In this document: positions 33,041 through 41,077 of the stretch, piece by piece | Layout of the letters: each line of letters starts with the position of its first letter | Numbering within the stretch: position 1 is the first letter of the stretch | Assembly (NCBI GenBank): GCA_036392795.1 | Contig: DASVXH010000020.1 | Span: forward strand, 1-48,941 | From: JARIHD01 sp036392795 | GTDB lineage: Bacteria > Patescibacteriota > Saccharimonadia > Saccharimonadales > UBA4665 | DNA length: 48,941 nt | Direction: 5' to 3' | The notes under the pieces: model-generated | What the model saw: only the letters and a program-made list of their open reading frames with translations | The model's database searches: none | What the model was told of the DNA's origin: nothing | Made by a program: the position numbers and the translations under genes

Positions 33041-33826
33041 ATGGTGCAGCCCGAGCAACGAGATTACTTTTGTGTTGTAGAAGATAACGAGAGGACTTCA
33101 ATGATCTATGCGCGGGGAGAAGGCAAGAATGTGCTGTCCGCCTTATCGCGAGTCTCATTGGCACTTATGGGAGGCGAAGACGGACTGGGGGACACAAGGA
33201 TTTTTGGCCATTACGGGAGCTCTGGCCTTTATGAGTCTACTCAATGGGCGCTCGCGATTTCCGAGGAGGGTGTCCAAGATTGTATCGGTTATTCGGTTGA
33301 CACGATGGAACTTTCGGGTCTTATGCATTGGTCGGGTGTTTCTATATTTGATGAACGGCTAAACCACCACAACAATATCCTCACTGAACGTGTTAAAGAT
33401 GGCACGCGGTCACCGGCTTCCGTAAATGAAGAACTAAGTCTGCAGATCCAGGATGGGCGGCTTTTGCGGTCAGTCTCGCGTCGTTGGTTTAGTAAAGAAG
33501 GATGGGTACTGACGGCTCCCCGATACAGGAAAGCATATGATAGCCCTGTCGCTGATGCGAGGTGGATTTATAGGGTAACAAAGAGCCAGCGCCTAGACCC
33601 TGAGGTGAAAGAGAATTTGTTTGACGCTATCCCTAAGCGGGGTCAAGCATATTGTGGTCAGAGATCGCCCCTTAATTTTCATAAGACCCAGGGTTATCTG
33701 AATGAGCGACGACCTTTTCTCCTCGGGACGGACACGGTAGAGGATGTCTACGGGTATATTGCTTCGGGCAGCAGAGATTTTGTGCCCGTCATTACCCGAC
33801 AGCGTCCCTGGCGGCGTGGAGAGTAG
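33041..33826 (+). CDS. Protein of unknown function
   Basis: A 261-residue soluble protein, mixed alpha/beta, no recognised domain. It has no signal peptide or membrane helix. Conserved-looking blocks cannot be judged without homologues. It has its own promoter and a strong SD. Its stop is 12 bp from the stop of the convergent hydrolase gene. Confidence 0.6.
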   Translation: MVQPEQRDYFCVVEDNERTSMIYARGEGKNVLSALSRVSLALMGGEDGLGDTRIFGHYGSSGLYESTQWALAISEEGVQDCIGYSVDTMELSGLMHWSGVSIFDERLNHHNNILTERVKDGTRSPASVNEELSLQIQDGRLLRSVSRRWFSKEGWVLTAPRYRKAYDSPVADARWIYRVTKSQRLDPEVKENLFDAIPKRGQAYCGQRSPLNFHKTQGYLNERRPFLLGTDTVEDVYGYIASGSRDFVPVITRQRPWRRGE

Positions 33827-33838
33827 GCCGCACTATTA

Positions 33839-34777
33839 CTATCGCGCTGCACGACTAGCTAGAAAGTCTGCAGTAGGACTGCCCTCGGCATGCCCAACGT
33901 TGGGCACAAGAATGTCTTCGAAGGGAACCCCTAGCTTATTAAAGAAATAAGCGTACCTTTCGGCTGCCTGCACCGTATTAACGACAGGATCTCTCAACGG
34001 ATCCTGCGGACGACAGTATTTGGCTTTGGTTTCGGGGCCGATGAGCGGCCGATAGTCATCAAGATTTGCCATGAGGTCAATCCGGCGTAGAGCGGCGAGT
34101 TGTGATAAGAACAGATACGGCGAACAGCCATTTATAGCATCATATTTAGCTTGCTGCCAAGCATTAAGGATTGATTTACGCTCCAGCATACTCCTGACAA
34201 ATGAGAATAAAAGCTTGCTTCCCGGACCAACGGGCCACCGCACTGCCTCTACTACGCTCGTATAGCTGCCTAAATAAGCGTCACTATTGGTAAAGGGCGA
34301 ACAATTTAGAACTATCTCACCTAATTTTAGATGCTTGGTTTTGGCCCTCCGAAAAGTTTCCAGACCAACTGGTCCGGCCATGCTATGCAGGTTGGAGTGT
34401 AAGAGCCTTATTCCACCCAATTGTTGGTGAAGTCTCTCGCCAAGCTGGCTGAGGGAAAAACCATTGTTAGAATAAATACTATAACCGTGGGCGCCGGATA
34501 GAAACTTCTCGGCATCCTCGGCAAGTCCTTTGCTGCAAGTGATACCTAGCCCGCCCATACTTAATGATTGTTCCTGGGCGTCGGGGTCTATGCCCCTAAA
34601 TTCAGTTTCACTATGAGGCCATAGTCGCTTGCAAAGCCATCCATCGACTGCGACTGCTGAAGCGATAGCCAGGCCACTCCCGGCCACAAGTGCTCCGACC
34701 CGACGAGGCCAGTCTAGAGTTTCATTTAAAAACCCGATTTCTTCGGGATTATGATACATAATAATATTTTTTAACAC
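33839..34777 (-). CDS. Alpha/beta-hydrolase-like membrane-anchored protein
   Basis: A 312-residue protein with an N-terminal membrane helix (about 27-46, VGALVAGSGLAIASAVAVDG). Downstream it has alpha/beta-hydrolase hallmarks: SMGGLG early, a nucleophile elbow LLHSNLHSMAGPVG (Ser in HSMAG, variant of GxSxG), an acidic candidate in CRPQDPLRDP, and a catalytic His in VPNVGHAEG near the C-terminus. The substrate is unknown. GTG 34777 gives the longest form (TATCAT lies 7 nt before it); ATG 34759 is an alternative. Confidence 0.65.
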   Translation of the reverse strand: MLKNIIMYHNPEEIGFLNETLDWPRRVGALVAGSGLAIASAVAVDGWLCKRLWPHSETEFRGIDPDAQEQSLSMGGLGITCSKGLAEDAEKFLSGAHGYSIYSNNGFSLSQLGERLHQQLGGIRLLHSNLHSMAGPVGLETFRRAKTKHLKLGEIVLNCSPFTNSDAYLGSYTSVVEAVRWPVGPGSKLLFSFVRSMLERKSILNAWQQAKYDAINGCSPYLFLSQLAALRRIDLMANLDDYRPLIGPETKAKYCRPQDPLRDPVVNTVQAAERYAYFFNKLGVPFEDILVPNVGHAEGSPTADFLASRAAR

Positions 34778-34810
34778 AATATAGATGATATGTCGATCAT
34801 TTGTCTTTAG

Positions 34811-34963
34811 TATAGCTCTGCTTGTGTCACTGCCGACGAGGGCACTGGAAATAATGATGATGTCCGGTCCGAAGTTCCGGTTGCCGATCTGGCCAGTTAC
34901 AAGGTTGCGGCGGACCGGCCAAGGTTAATTTCGATTGAAAAGCTTGATGTCGAAGCCCGCTAA
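34811..34963 (+). pseudogene. Sortase N-terminal remnant
   Basis: An open frame without a start codon reads ADLASYKVAADRPRLISIEK then LDVEAR before TAA at 34961-34963. This matches the segment of sortases just after the membrane anchor (vpadlPrfIrIpklgvdAR). The catalytic His/Cys/Arg part is missing. It is either a decayed sortase or the cut end of one. It lies in the gap between the divergent hydrolase and sigma-factor genes. Confidence 0.55.
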
Positions 34964-35041
34964 ACTAAGATTGGCATCTTTTAGGCTTGCTCGTGAACCG
35001 CACATGTTGTAACGTGATGCTAATGCTGCTGACGGTGAGTA

Positions 35042-36406
35042 ATGAGTTGTAGCGCCATCGAAGAGGGGTTCGGTGTGGTGTCGGATGCTATTCATCTGGA
35101 CCTGGGTGAAACGCAAAGCGTCAATGCCTTGACCGAGGAAAATGCCGACACGGCCAATGTATGGGAGTTGGGATCCTATGCCGACGGTCAGATCGATGCC
35201 TTAAAACGACCACTTTTGTTCCGCCATTATACGCTTACTAAGATTGCTCGTACCCTGTCTGGATGTCGGCCTGTTCGCCATATTATTATCGAGGAATATC
35301 GTACCAATCCTCTATTCTATCCCACTATAACGGATTGGCGAGATCGTCCCAAAAAAAGTGAAGACTATAATCGTCATAATGCCTATCTATTCGGCCGGCT
35401 GGAGGGTGTATTGCAGGGGCTGGGCGGTATAGTGATTGCCAGGGAATTGATAGACGGAATGACCGAAAAGCCGTACGACCGGGAATTAGATTCTTCTGCT
35501 CATATGCTTGCGGAGTTAGCTGCGCTCCATGGATTGGCGATAGAAGCAAACATAGCCCTGGCCCTAGGCCGTGCTAGGGCATATCAGCCAGAGGGAAATT
35601 TCGGGCCGCAAAGTATAAACCAGTCGGCTCTTGAGGGCTTGGTGAATGCGGTGACGCGCTATGATCTGTCCAAGGGATATACTTTTGCAGTCTATGCTCT
35701 GCCGTGGATAAGCCAAAGAATTGAATGCACGCGGCCGGGTGAAGCCCATCCTTGCGCGCTGTCCCCAGAAGAAGGCCAACTTTTGGTAAAAATAAGGGCT
35801 TTTTCTGGCAATTTTTTAATGCTGCAAGGTCGCGAGCCAACCCAAGAAGAGATTATTCGGCACCTAAGAGTCAAAAACGGCCGGGAAACGGTGCGTGGGT
35901 TGATAAAAGACCCCGCAAGAGTGGGGGCACTGATAAAAGCCGCGCAGCGAGCCGTTCCGCTGGACAAGCTTTTGACCGAAGGCGATTCGCTGATGGACTT
36001 CATTCAGGAGCGCCTACCGTCCCGCGAAACGGTCGTTCCTGACAGGCCTGTACATTTTCCTGACGGCGAGACGATGGCTAGTTTACTTTCCATGCGCACG
36101 TTTGACAATGTCATGCAACTAGTCCTGGCATTGCAGTATGACTTTCCGCCGGAGAAAATGTCGCCACGTCTTAAAACTTTGGTTGATGGAAAGATAATGA
36201 CCTACCGAGAAATTTACCTTAGATATCGTCATGAGGCCCAGGAATACGGCAAGCGCTTTCCTGATGCGGCTGTATTGAACAGGCGACAGATAGCTGCGAA
36301 TGTTCTTGGTATTCAGGTTAACAAAGTTGTTGCGGCTGAAAACGCTGCCCACGAAAAACTGCGTCAAATAATCGTGAGCCGCTACGGTGAGGACGCGATT
36401 GAATAA
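35042..36406 (+). CDS. Divergent sigma-70-family RNA polymerase sigma factor
   Basis: A 454-residue protein with sigma-70 regions in order. Region 2 spans AIEANIALALGRARAY, then LVNAVTRYDLSKGYTFAVYA and LPWISQRIE (about 175-230). Region 3 has ALSPEEG and REPTQEEIIRHLRV (about 238-278), then VPLDKLLTEGDSLMDFI (about 303). A C-terminal region 4-like part has VMQLVLALQYDF and NRRQIAANVLGIQVNKVVAA (about 345-440), with an insertion of about 40 residues. The N-terminal 130 residues are unrelated to region 1. It is much diverged from housekeeping RpoD, so likely directs a special regulon. GGTGAG about 7 nt before ATG is the only SD-like site. Confidence 0.8.
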   Translation: MSCSAIEEGFGVVSDAIHLDLGETQSVNALTEENADTANVWELGSYADGQIDALKRPLLFRHYTLTKIARTLSGCRPVRHIIIEEYRTNPLFYPTITDWRDRPKKSEDYNRHNAYLFGRLEGVLQGLGGIVIARELIDGMTEKPYDRELDSSAHMLAELAALHGLAIEANIALALGRARAYQPEGNFGPQSINQSALEGLVNAVTRYDLSKGYTFAVYALPWISQRIECTRPGEAHPCALSPEEGQLLVKIRAFSGNFLMLQGREPTQEEIIRHLRVKNGRETVRGLIKDPARVGALIKAAQRAVPLDKLLTEGDSLMDFIQERLPSRETVVPDRPVHFPDGETMASLLSMRTFDNVMQLVLALQYDFPPEKMSPRLKTLVDGKIMTYREIYLRYRHEAQEYGKRFPDAAVLNRRQIAANVLGIQVNKVVAAENAAHEKLRQIIVSRYGEDAIE

Positions 36407-36448
36407 AACCCATACTTCTCGGTGTTTGCTAGATTAAGCCCATTATAG

Positions 36449-36454
36449 TATAAT
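36449..36454 (+). promoter_or_regulatory. -10 box of the gene at 36461, leaderless
   Basis: TATAAT ends 6 nt before ATG 36461. No SD is present. Confidence 0.5.
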
Positions 36455-36460
36455 ATTATA

Positions 36461-37798
36461 ATGAGTGAACAAGGCGGAGAATTCAACCTACCCGATCTTT
36501 CCGGGGAAGGCGTACCTGTGCCGTCTATTGCCAAACTAGAAGCTCATTATTCTAAAACGCTTATTGCACCTGACCCTGTTAACGATGACCCTTTGTCGGA
36601 TCGTTTCTGCAAAGTGTCCTTGCCGAATGGCTTTGATCACCATAAGTTTATAGTTGATCGCCCCTTGCTTGATTTTTTGAGTCAGCACGTTGCCGACCCA
36701 AATGCCCCCACCCAGGCGGAATTTTTGCAATGTGCTGTGGAGCAGCCAGCCAAGGATACGGTATCTTCCGCGGTTATTCCTGAATTTCGTCCGGATGCGC
36801 TTAACGCCATTAACGCATCGTATTTTTCATCGCCAATTGCCTTTACTGAAGAGGCGGATTTGGCTAACATGTATGCCAAGAATAAGACCATTAACCAGGT
36901 TTTTGGTGTTCTTATGGCCGGTGCGGCGCAAGATGGCTGGATGCGCGTAAAGGAATTGTGCAGCGGAGCAAATATTGACCATTGGGAAGATATCGCGGAA
37001 GGTGCGGATATGCGAGGTGTGCACGCCATGGGGGTAACTTTGACCGATTTTGTGATGCCCCAGCCCGTAAGGCCGCCCGCGAATCTAATGTACACCGCCG
37101 AGAAGTATTCCCTTTTTGATTCGTTCGAGACATTGCCGCCCGATACGCGCTATGACGCCTTGATCGCTACCTACGGTTTTGATAGTGTGTGGCTGCCTGA
37201 AGACATATTCTTGACACGCGATCAAAATAAATGGTATCAGACCCTCTTTCGCGTTAAAGTAGCTGATTGGCACCCCAGGCAGGCCGAACTTTTAGAGGCG
37301 ATGCGCCAAGGACGGGCTCTAGCCAATGCTTCAGTGTCCGATTACGAGGGGATTGCAGTAGAAGAGCTACGGCAGCCGTTTGATCTGGATGCTCATCCTT
37401 ATGCCGAGTATCTTGCAGCCGTTCCGGAAAGGCGATTCAATTTTCCGGGCGGATTGATACGGCGTGTTGTCGAGGCCTTTGATAGGCAGCTCACCGAGGA
37501 TGGGATTTTTATAAGCGCCGATGTGGGCAACTTTGGTCATGATCCCCGGAGGCTGCATTATCCAACTTTTGCCGTGAGCGGCGTGGCGGCTCATTACCAT
37601 GTTTCTGATTTTGTGGTGGCGAGCAAGATTTTGCAGGATAAGTTTGGGCTTGATGCGCAGCTTTGCAGTCTGGAAGAAATTACCGACTATGCTTTGCTGT
37701 CTAACTGGAGACACCCTGATAACAGGCGGGATCGTGACCAAATCATGCAAAGCTCGGGTAATGGTGTCATGATTGTCAGCCGGTACGATCTTAAGTAG
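36461..37798 (+). CDS. Putative class I SAM-dependent methyltransferase
   Basis: A 445-residue protein. RVKELCSGANIDHWEDI (about 164-180) resembles SAM motif I, HAMGVTLTDF the acidic second strand, RYDALIATYGFDSVWLPED (about 228-246) the post-motif strand, and VVEAFDRQLTEDGIFISADV (about 333-352) the conserved late strand seen in class I methyltransferases. The order fits the fold, but the acidic SAM-ribose ligand is not obvious, so activity is uncertain. The substrate is unknown. It overlaps the reading frame of the next gene and sits in the sigma-factor block. Confidence 0.55.
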   Translation: MSEQGGEFNLPDLSGEGVPVPSIAKLEAHYSKTLIAPDPVNDDPLSDRFCKVSLPNGFDHHKFIVDRPLLDFLSQHVADPNAPTQAEFLQCAVEQPAKDTVSSAVIPEFRPDALNAINASYFSSPIAFTEEADLANMYAKNKTINQVFGVLMAGAAQDGWMRVKELCSGANIDHWEDIAEGADMRGVHAMGVTLTDFVMPQPVRPPANLMYTAEKYSLFDSFETLPPDTRYDALIATYGFDSVWLPEDIFLTRDQNKWYQTLFRVKVADWHPRQAELLEAMRQGRALANASVSDYEGIAVEELRQPFDLDAHPYAEYLAAVPERRFNFPGGLIRRVVEAFDRQLTEDGIFISADVGNFGHDPRRLHYPTFAVSGVAAHYHVSDFVVASKILQDKFGLDAQLCSLEEITDYALLSNWRHPDNRRDRDQIMQSSGNGVMIVSRYDLK

Positions 37799-37808
37799 CG
37801 ATTTTGAT

Positions 37809-38489
37809 ATGACGGAACGTCAGTCCAATTTATCCCAGGAATGTACAAACGCCGTATTTGACATTGTGCGGCAATTGGGTAGTGCGGGATTGTTAGATCC
37901 AGACCAGGTGCAGCGAGTTTTGGCGGCGGATTCCGAAACGCTGGCTGGTGCAATTGACTCCTTTGCTGCACATGCGCGAGCTTTGGGCCCGCTGATGGCG
38001 AGTGCCGTAGAGATTTCTCCGGAAATCGAGGAGGGCAGGGAGGAGGTAGCTAATACGCCATCTCGCCGATTGATTGCTCATTTGATCGGCCTGGAGTCTT
38101 TCAGTGGAGAATTTTGGAAGTCGCTCGGTCTTCGCCAGGGCCAGGCGTGGGATTTTGGCGAAGAGGCGATACGGGACTATGAAAGTTTTCGGACATACCG
38201 GAAAGGCTGCGAGGAGCATATACAGGCCGTGCGGTTATATATGAGGGGACTGACAGATGCTGAAGTTATGCGAGAACTTAATGCGGTTAGTACCGCTGCT
38301 ATCAAGAACTTTCGTTACCGATTTGCGATAAAATTGCACGAATTTCACCAGGACGGCGTGCACACGCTGCGGCGGCAATTTGGTGCATACCTGGATACCG
38401 ATCAAGTCGAAGTGCTGCGCGCGGCTTTTCCGGAATCTTTTGATGAGGCCAGGGGTCCGATTGCTGTTCCGACTACCCAAAATCCTTGA
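37809..38489 (+). CDS. HTH-like protein, paralogue A
   Basis: About 226 residues from ATG 37809; the frame extends to 37773 inside the previous gene, but ATG 37809 matches its paralogue's N-terminus (MTE...). The N-terminal half is helical. The C-terminal half contains RLYMRGLTDAEVMRELNAVS, an HTH/sigma-region-4-like segment, followed by HQDGVHTLRRQFGAYLDTDQ. The next gene is a clear paralogue. No SD is seen; 10 nt after the upstream stop suggests coupling. It is a possible transcription regulator working with the sigma factor (inference from context). Confidence 0.6.
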   Translation: MTERQSNLSQECTNAVFDIVRQLGSAGLLDPDQVQRVLAADSETLAGAIDSFAAHARALGPLMASAVEISPEIEEGREEVANTPSRRLIAHLIGLESFSGEFWKSLGLRQGQAWDFGEEAIRDYESFRTYRKGCEEHIQAVRLYMRGLTDAEVMRELNAVSTAAIKNFRYRFAIKLHEFHQDGVHTLRRQFGAYLDTDQVEVLRAAFPESFDEARGPIAVPTTQNP

Positions 38490-38513
38490 TTTTATACTAA
38501 CAATCAGTATAAT
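38486..38513 (+). promoter_or_regulatory. Promoter of paralogue B
   Basis: TTGATT (38486-38491), 16 nt, TATAAT (38508-38513). The leader carries ACGAGG just before ATG 38541. Confidence 0.5.
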
Positions 38514-38540
38514 CGAGTCTTTGATAATGGGGTTACGAGG

Positions 38541-39236
38541 ATGACAGAATATCAACCCACAGACCTGCCCGTAGAGTATGGTCATTATGTGCTACGCGAT
38601 CTTTTCAAGCGGCTTGGCGATGCGAATTTATTGGCACCCCCCACCGTGGAGCGTCTTGTGGCTGCCGATAAGGAGCAAATTGCCCCGGTGGCCGCTCGAC
38701 TACTAGTGCATGCAAATTATATGGCCGCCTTAATAAAGGTCGATGAGGAGGCTGCACCTGAAAATCCGCCTGTCGGAGAGAGTAAGGCAGATCGCGGCCT
38801 GCCCCTTAACAAATCGGCACGAAGTTTTTTGAGTACCTTGATTCGGATAGAAAGTCATAATCGGGAATTTTGGGCAGCCGCTGCGGTCAGCCAGGGTCAG
38901 GCGGTAGCTATGAGCGAGACTGCGATAGAGGACTACACGGGGTTCCGCAGCCTTCCTTCTACTAGATCTGATTGTCAGCTTGATGCGGTTCGACGGTATG
39001 TCGGTGGTGTTCCGGATAAGGTGCTAGGGGAGGAGCTGGGATTAAATGATCCCAGCTCGGTTACAGTTTTTAGGAGCCGCCTTTGCAAGGTTTTACGCGA
39101 AAATCATGTTGATGGTGTCCATACTATTAGGCGGCAGTTTTTGGGCCACCTGGACGAGGTCCAGGTAGATAGGCTCATCAAGAAATTCCCTGAATTTTTT
39201 GCCCGAAGCATCGGCGATCCGACGGACAGGGAATAG
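38541..39236 (+). CDS. HTH-like protein, paralogue B
   Basis: A 231-residue paralogue of 37809. Shared landmarks are LIRIESHNREFW and QGQA (in A: LIGLESFSGEFW, QGQA), the AIEDYTGFR block, RRYVGGVPDKVLGEELGLND in the HTH-like region, and VDGVHTIRRQFLGHLDEVQV near the end. No known family is recognised. It has its own promoter and SD. The gene ends about 115 nt before tRNA-Gly. Confidence 0.6.
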   Translation: MTEYQPTDLPVEYGHYVLRDLFKRLGDANLLAPPTVERLVAADKEQIAPVAARLLVHANYMAALIKVDEEAAPENPPVGESKADRGLPLNKSARSFLSTLIRIESHNREFWAAAAVSQGQAVAMSETAIEDYTGFRSLPSTRSDCQLDAVRRYVGGVPDKVLGEELGLNDPSSVTVFRSRLCKVLRENHVDGVHTIRRQFLGHLDEVQVDRLIKKFPEFFARSIGDPTDRE

Positions 39237-39264
39237 GAAATGCCCCATAAAGGGCCTGCGACCC

Positions 39265-39337
39265 TTGAAATTAGGCGGCGGGCCCTGTATAATCACCCTT
39301 GTTAAAGTTTGACGCTTGAAGGTCAATACGCTAACAT
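39265..39337 (+). promoter_or_regulatory. Tandem promoters of tRNA-Gly
   Basis: P1 is TTGAAA (39265-39270), 17 nt, TATAAT (39288-39293). P2 is TTGACG (39309-39314), 17 nt, TAACAT (39332-39337). Both point at the tRNA and both have ideal spacing. Confidence 0.65.
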
Positions 39338-39350
39338 CTTTAACAGTTAT

Positions 39351-39427
39351 GCGGGTCTAGCTCAGTTGTTTAGAGCGCGTCCTTGCCAAGGACGAGGCCA
39401 GGGGTTAGAGTCCCCTGACCCGCACCA
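39351..39427 (+). tRNA. tRNA-Gly (GCC)
   Basis: A 77-nt cloverleaf: acceptor GCGGGTC/GACCCGC, D-arm GCTC-AGTTGTTTA-GAGC, anticodon loop TTGCCAA with GCC, T-arm AGGGG-TTAGAGT-CCCCT and encoded CCA. The D-loop has G18-T19 instead of GG, and the T-loop has A56 instead of C56, so the usual G19-C56 contact becomes U19-A56. Its 3' end is repeated at 48486. Confidence 0.95.
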
Positions 39428-39551
39428 ATCGAGACACTTCCACATATAACAGATCAGAATAGTGTTGGACTATCTGATCTGTTTTTACTTTGACGGGACA
39501 GACTTCCAACACGGAGTGTATTAGGATATGAAAAGCGTCGGGACGGGATAT
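39422..39551 (+). repeat. Island left repeat (tRNA-Gly 3' end, terminator, downstream run)
   Basis: Starts with GCACCAATCGAGA of the tRNA end. It contains a terminator (arms 39448-39458 and 39473-39483, then TTTTT), then a run through GACGGGACAGACTTCCAACA to GGATAT. The same order recurs at 48486-48629; the last 91 bp (39461-39551) differ from the right copy at only about six positions. Confidence 0.85.
39448..39487 (+). terminator. Terminator after tRNA-Gly
   Basis: AACAGATCAGA pairs with TCTGATCTGTT around an AATAGTGTTGGACTA loop region (extra ATAG/CTAT pairing with one bulge) and is followed by T5. Confidence 0.75.
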
Positions 39552-39611
39552 CCGTATAAGTTCATGATGAGTGAGGTAAGGTGGCTCTCATTCGAAGGGA
39601 CTGAAGCGTTC

Positions 39612-39642
39612 AGTGTAAAGCTCCTTCTGTTACACTCAGTGT
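39612..39642 (+). promoter_or_regulatory. Leaderless promoter with inverted repeat
   Basis: Extended -10 TG-T-TACACT (39628-39636) ends 6 nt before ATG 39643. AGTGTAA (39612-39618) and TTACACT (39630-39636) form an inverted repeat with an 11-nt spacer that covers the -10, a plausible operator. Confidence 0.5.
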
Positions 39643-40398
39643 ATGACTAAAATTGCAGTATTTGATATCGACGGTACCGTACACCGTGAAGGAATGTCCT
39701 TCATCGTGGCCGAAGATCTATTGGCGGGTCCAGATTTTAAGGAAGAAGCAAAGATCCTTGCCGCCGCCACACATACCTACAAGTCGCGCGGTTCGACCGA
39801 AGCGTATTGGACGTACAACAAGACCATTCTTGATGTTTTTAAGAAGGCGCTCCGGCATACGACCCCAGAACAACTTGATAGGGTGATCGCTACTCTATTG
39901 AAATACAAGAGCGATTACTGTTACGCATACACCATGCAGCTTATCAAGCAGCTCAAAGCCGAAGGCCGCATTCTGATTGCCATATCCGGGTCGATAGCCA
40001 ATATCGTTGAACCATTTGCCCGTTCACTGGGCTTTGATTACATTGTAGCTTCTGGACTGGAAATAAAAGACGGTAAATTTACCGGCGAGCGTATCACTGA
40101 AACGAAGCAGGGCAAGGACAAAATACTTCGTGAACTTGTAACCAAGCATGGCCTAATTCTGGAGGATAGTATTGGAGTAGGTGATACGCACCGCGATATA
40201 CCCATGCTCTCCGTTACCGAACACCCGATTGCCTTTAATCCGAACGCCGCCCTCTACGAAGAGGCAGAAAAGCACGGCTGGAAGATTGTGCTTGAGCGCA
40301 AAAACATGATTTACGAACTAGAGAAGAACGGCAAAGCCTACGCGGGTACAAATATTCGCCCTATTTTTGACGATAACCACCAAGAACATCTGCGATAA
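39643..40398 (+). CDS. HAD-family phosphatase (SerB-like subfamily IB)
   Basis: A 251-residue HAD-superfamily hydrolase. Motif I is FDIDGTVHR (Asp nucleophile at about residue 8), motif II ISGSIANIVEPFARSLGFDY (about 112), and motifs III/IV GVGDTHRDIPML (about 186-197). The helical cap between motifs I and II and the FTGERITETKQGKDK stretch fit the phosphoserine-phosphatase-like group. The substrate is not determined. It is the first gene of the tRNA-Gly island and probably leaderless. A membrane protein gene follows after 6 nt. Confidence 0.85.
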   Translation: MTKIAVFDIDGTVHREGMSFIVAEDLLAGPDFKEEAKILAAATHTYKSRGSTEAYWTYNKTILDVFKKALRHTTPEQLDRVIATLLKYKSDYCYAYTMQLIKQLKAEGRILIAISGSIANIVEPFARSLGFDYIVASGLEIKDGKFTGERITETKQGKDKILRELVTKHGLILEDSIGVGDTHRDIPMLSVTEHPIAFNPNAALYEEAEKHGWKIVLERKNMIYELEKNGKAYAGTNIRPIFDDNHQEHLR

Positions 40399-40404
40399 CT
40401 TCCT

Positions 40405-40983
40405 ATGAAACTTCTGTTTGGCATGCTGTCCATTCTGCCTGCGATAGTGGCATACTTTCTGTATTTTAGAGGTCTATTTGCGGGCAGGGTAAAGCCTCAT
40501 GCTTTTTCCTGGCTTATATGGGGACTGTTGGCTGGTAATGGATTCTTTGCGCAAGTAAGTGCTGGGGCGGGGATTGGCTCATGGGCAACTGGTATGACTT
40601 CCGCCGCCTGTCTGCTTATCTTCTGCATAGCAATCTTTAAGGGCGATACAAAACTGACCAAGCTTGATTGGTGTTTGTTGGTGCTGGCGCTGCTAAGCTT
40701 CGCTATGCTGTTTGTAATTGAGGATAAGACTGTAGCGCTTTGTATAACTCTATTTGCGACGTTGCTTGGCTTTAGCATGACGCTCAAGAAAGCATGGATT
40801 AAACCACATGAAGAAAAGGCTGTTTCGTTTTTGCTCAATGCGGTGAAGTTTTTGCCTGCTATCTTTGCGCTTAGTAGCTTTTCATTTCTAACAGTTGCAT
40901 ATCCGCTTACTGCCGGAGTCGCCAATATGGCGGTTGTTCTTGTAGTGTATGGTCGGACAAGACGTTTGAGGCATGTAATGTGA
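40405..40983 (+). CDS. Multi-helix membrane protein, SWEET/PQ-loop-like
   Basis: A 192-residue protein with about six hydrophobic helices. KPHAFSWLIWGLLAG (about 32-46) and a second, weaker copy near KKAWIKPHEEKAVSFLLNAV (about 128) recall the repeated 'KPxxxSWxxW' turns of SemiSWEET/PQ-loop-type transporters. If correct, it could be a small-solute carrier; confidence is low. It starts 6 nt after the HAD gene, so the two are co-transcribed. Confidence 0.6.
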   Translation: MKLLFGMLSILPAIVAYFLYFRGLFAGRVKPHAFSWLIWGLLAGNGFFAQVSAGAGIGSWATGMTSAACLLIFCIAIFKGDTKLTKLDWCLLVLALLSFAMLFVIEDKTVALCITLFATLLGFSMTLKKAWIKPHEEKAVSFLLNAVKFLPAIFALSSFSFLTVAYPLTAGVANMAVVLVVYGRTRRLRHVM

Positions 40984-41062
40984 GGCCTAAACTTGGGCGC
41001 TAGAGAATAATCCGTACCCTGTTATTATCGGCTCTAGCATTCTTTTCTGGCTGTAGTCCGAG

Positions 41063-41071
41063 TGCTATACT
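41063..41071 (+). promoter_or_regulatory. Extended -10, leaderless start at 41078
   Basis: TG-C-TATACT ends exactly 6 nt before ATG 41078. No SD is present. Confidence 0.5.
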
Positions 41072-41077
41072 GCAAAA

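Noticed and set aside
37773..37808. Upstream in-frame start of the HTH-like paralogue A
   Set aside because: It lies inside the preceding gene and adds residues not matched by the paralogue; ATG 37809 gives aligned N-termini.
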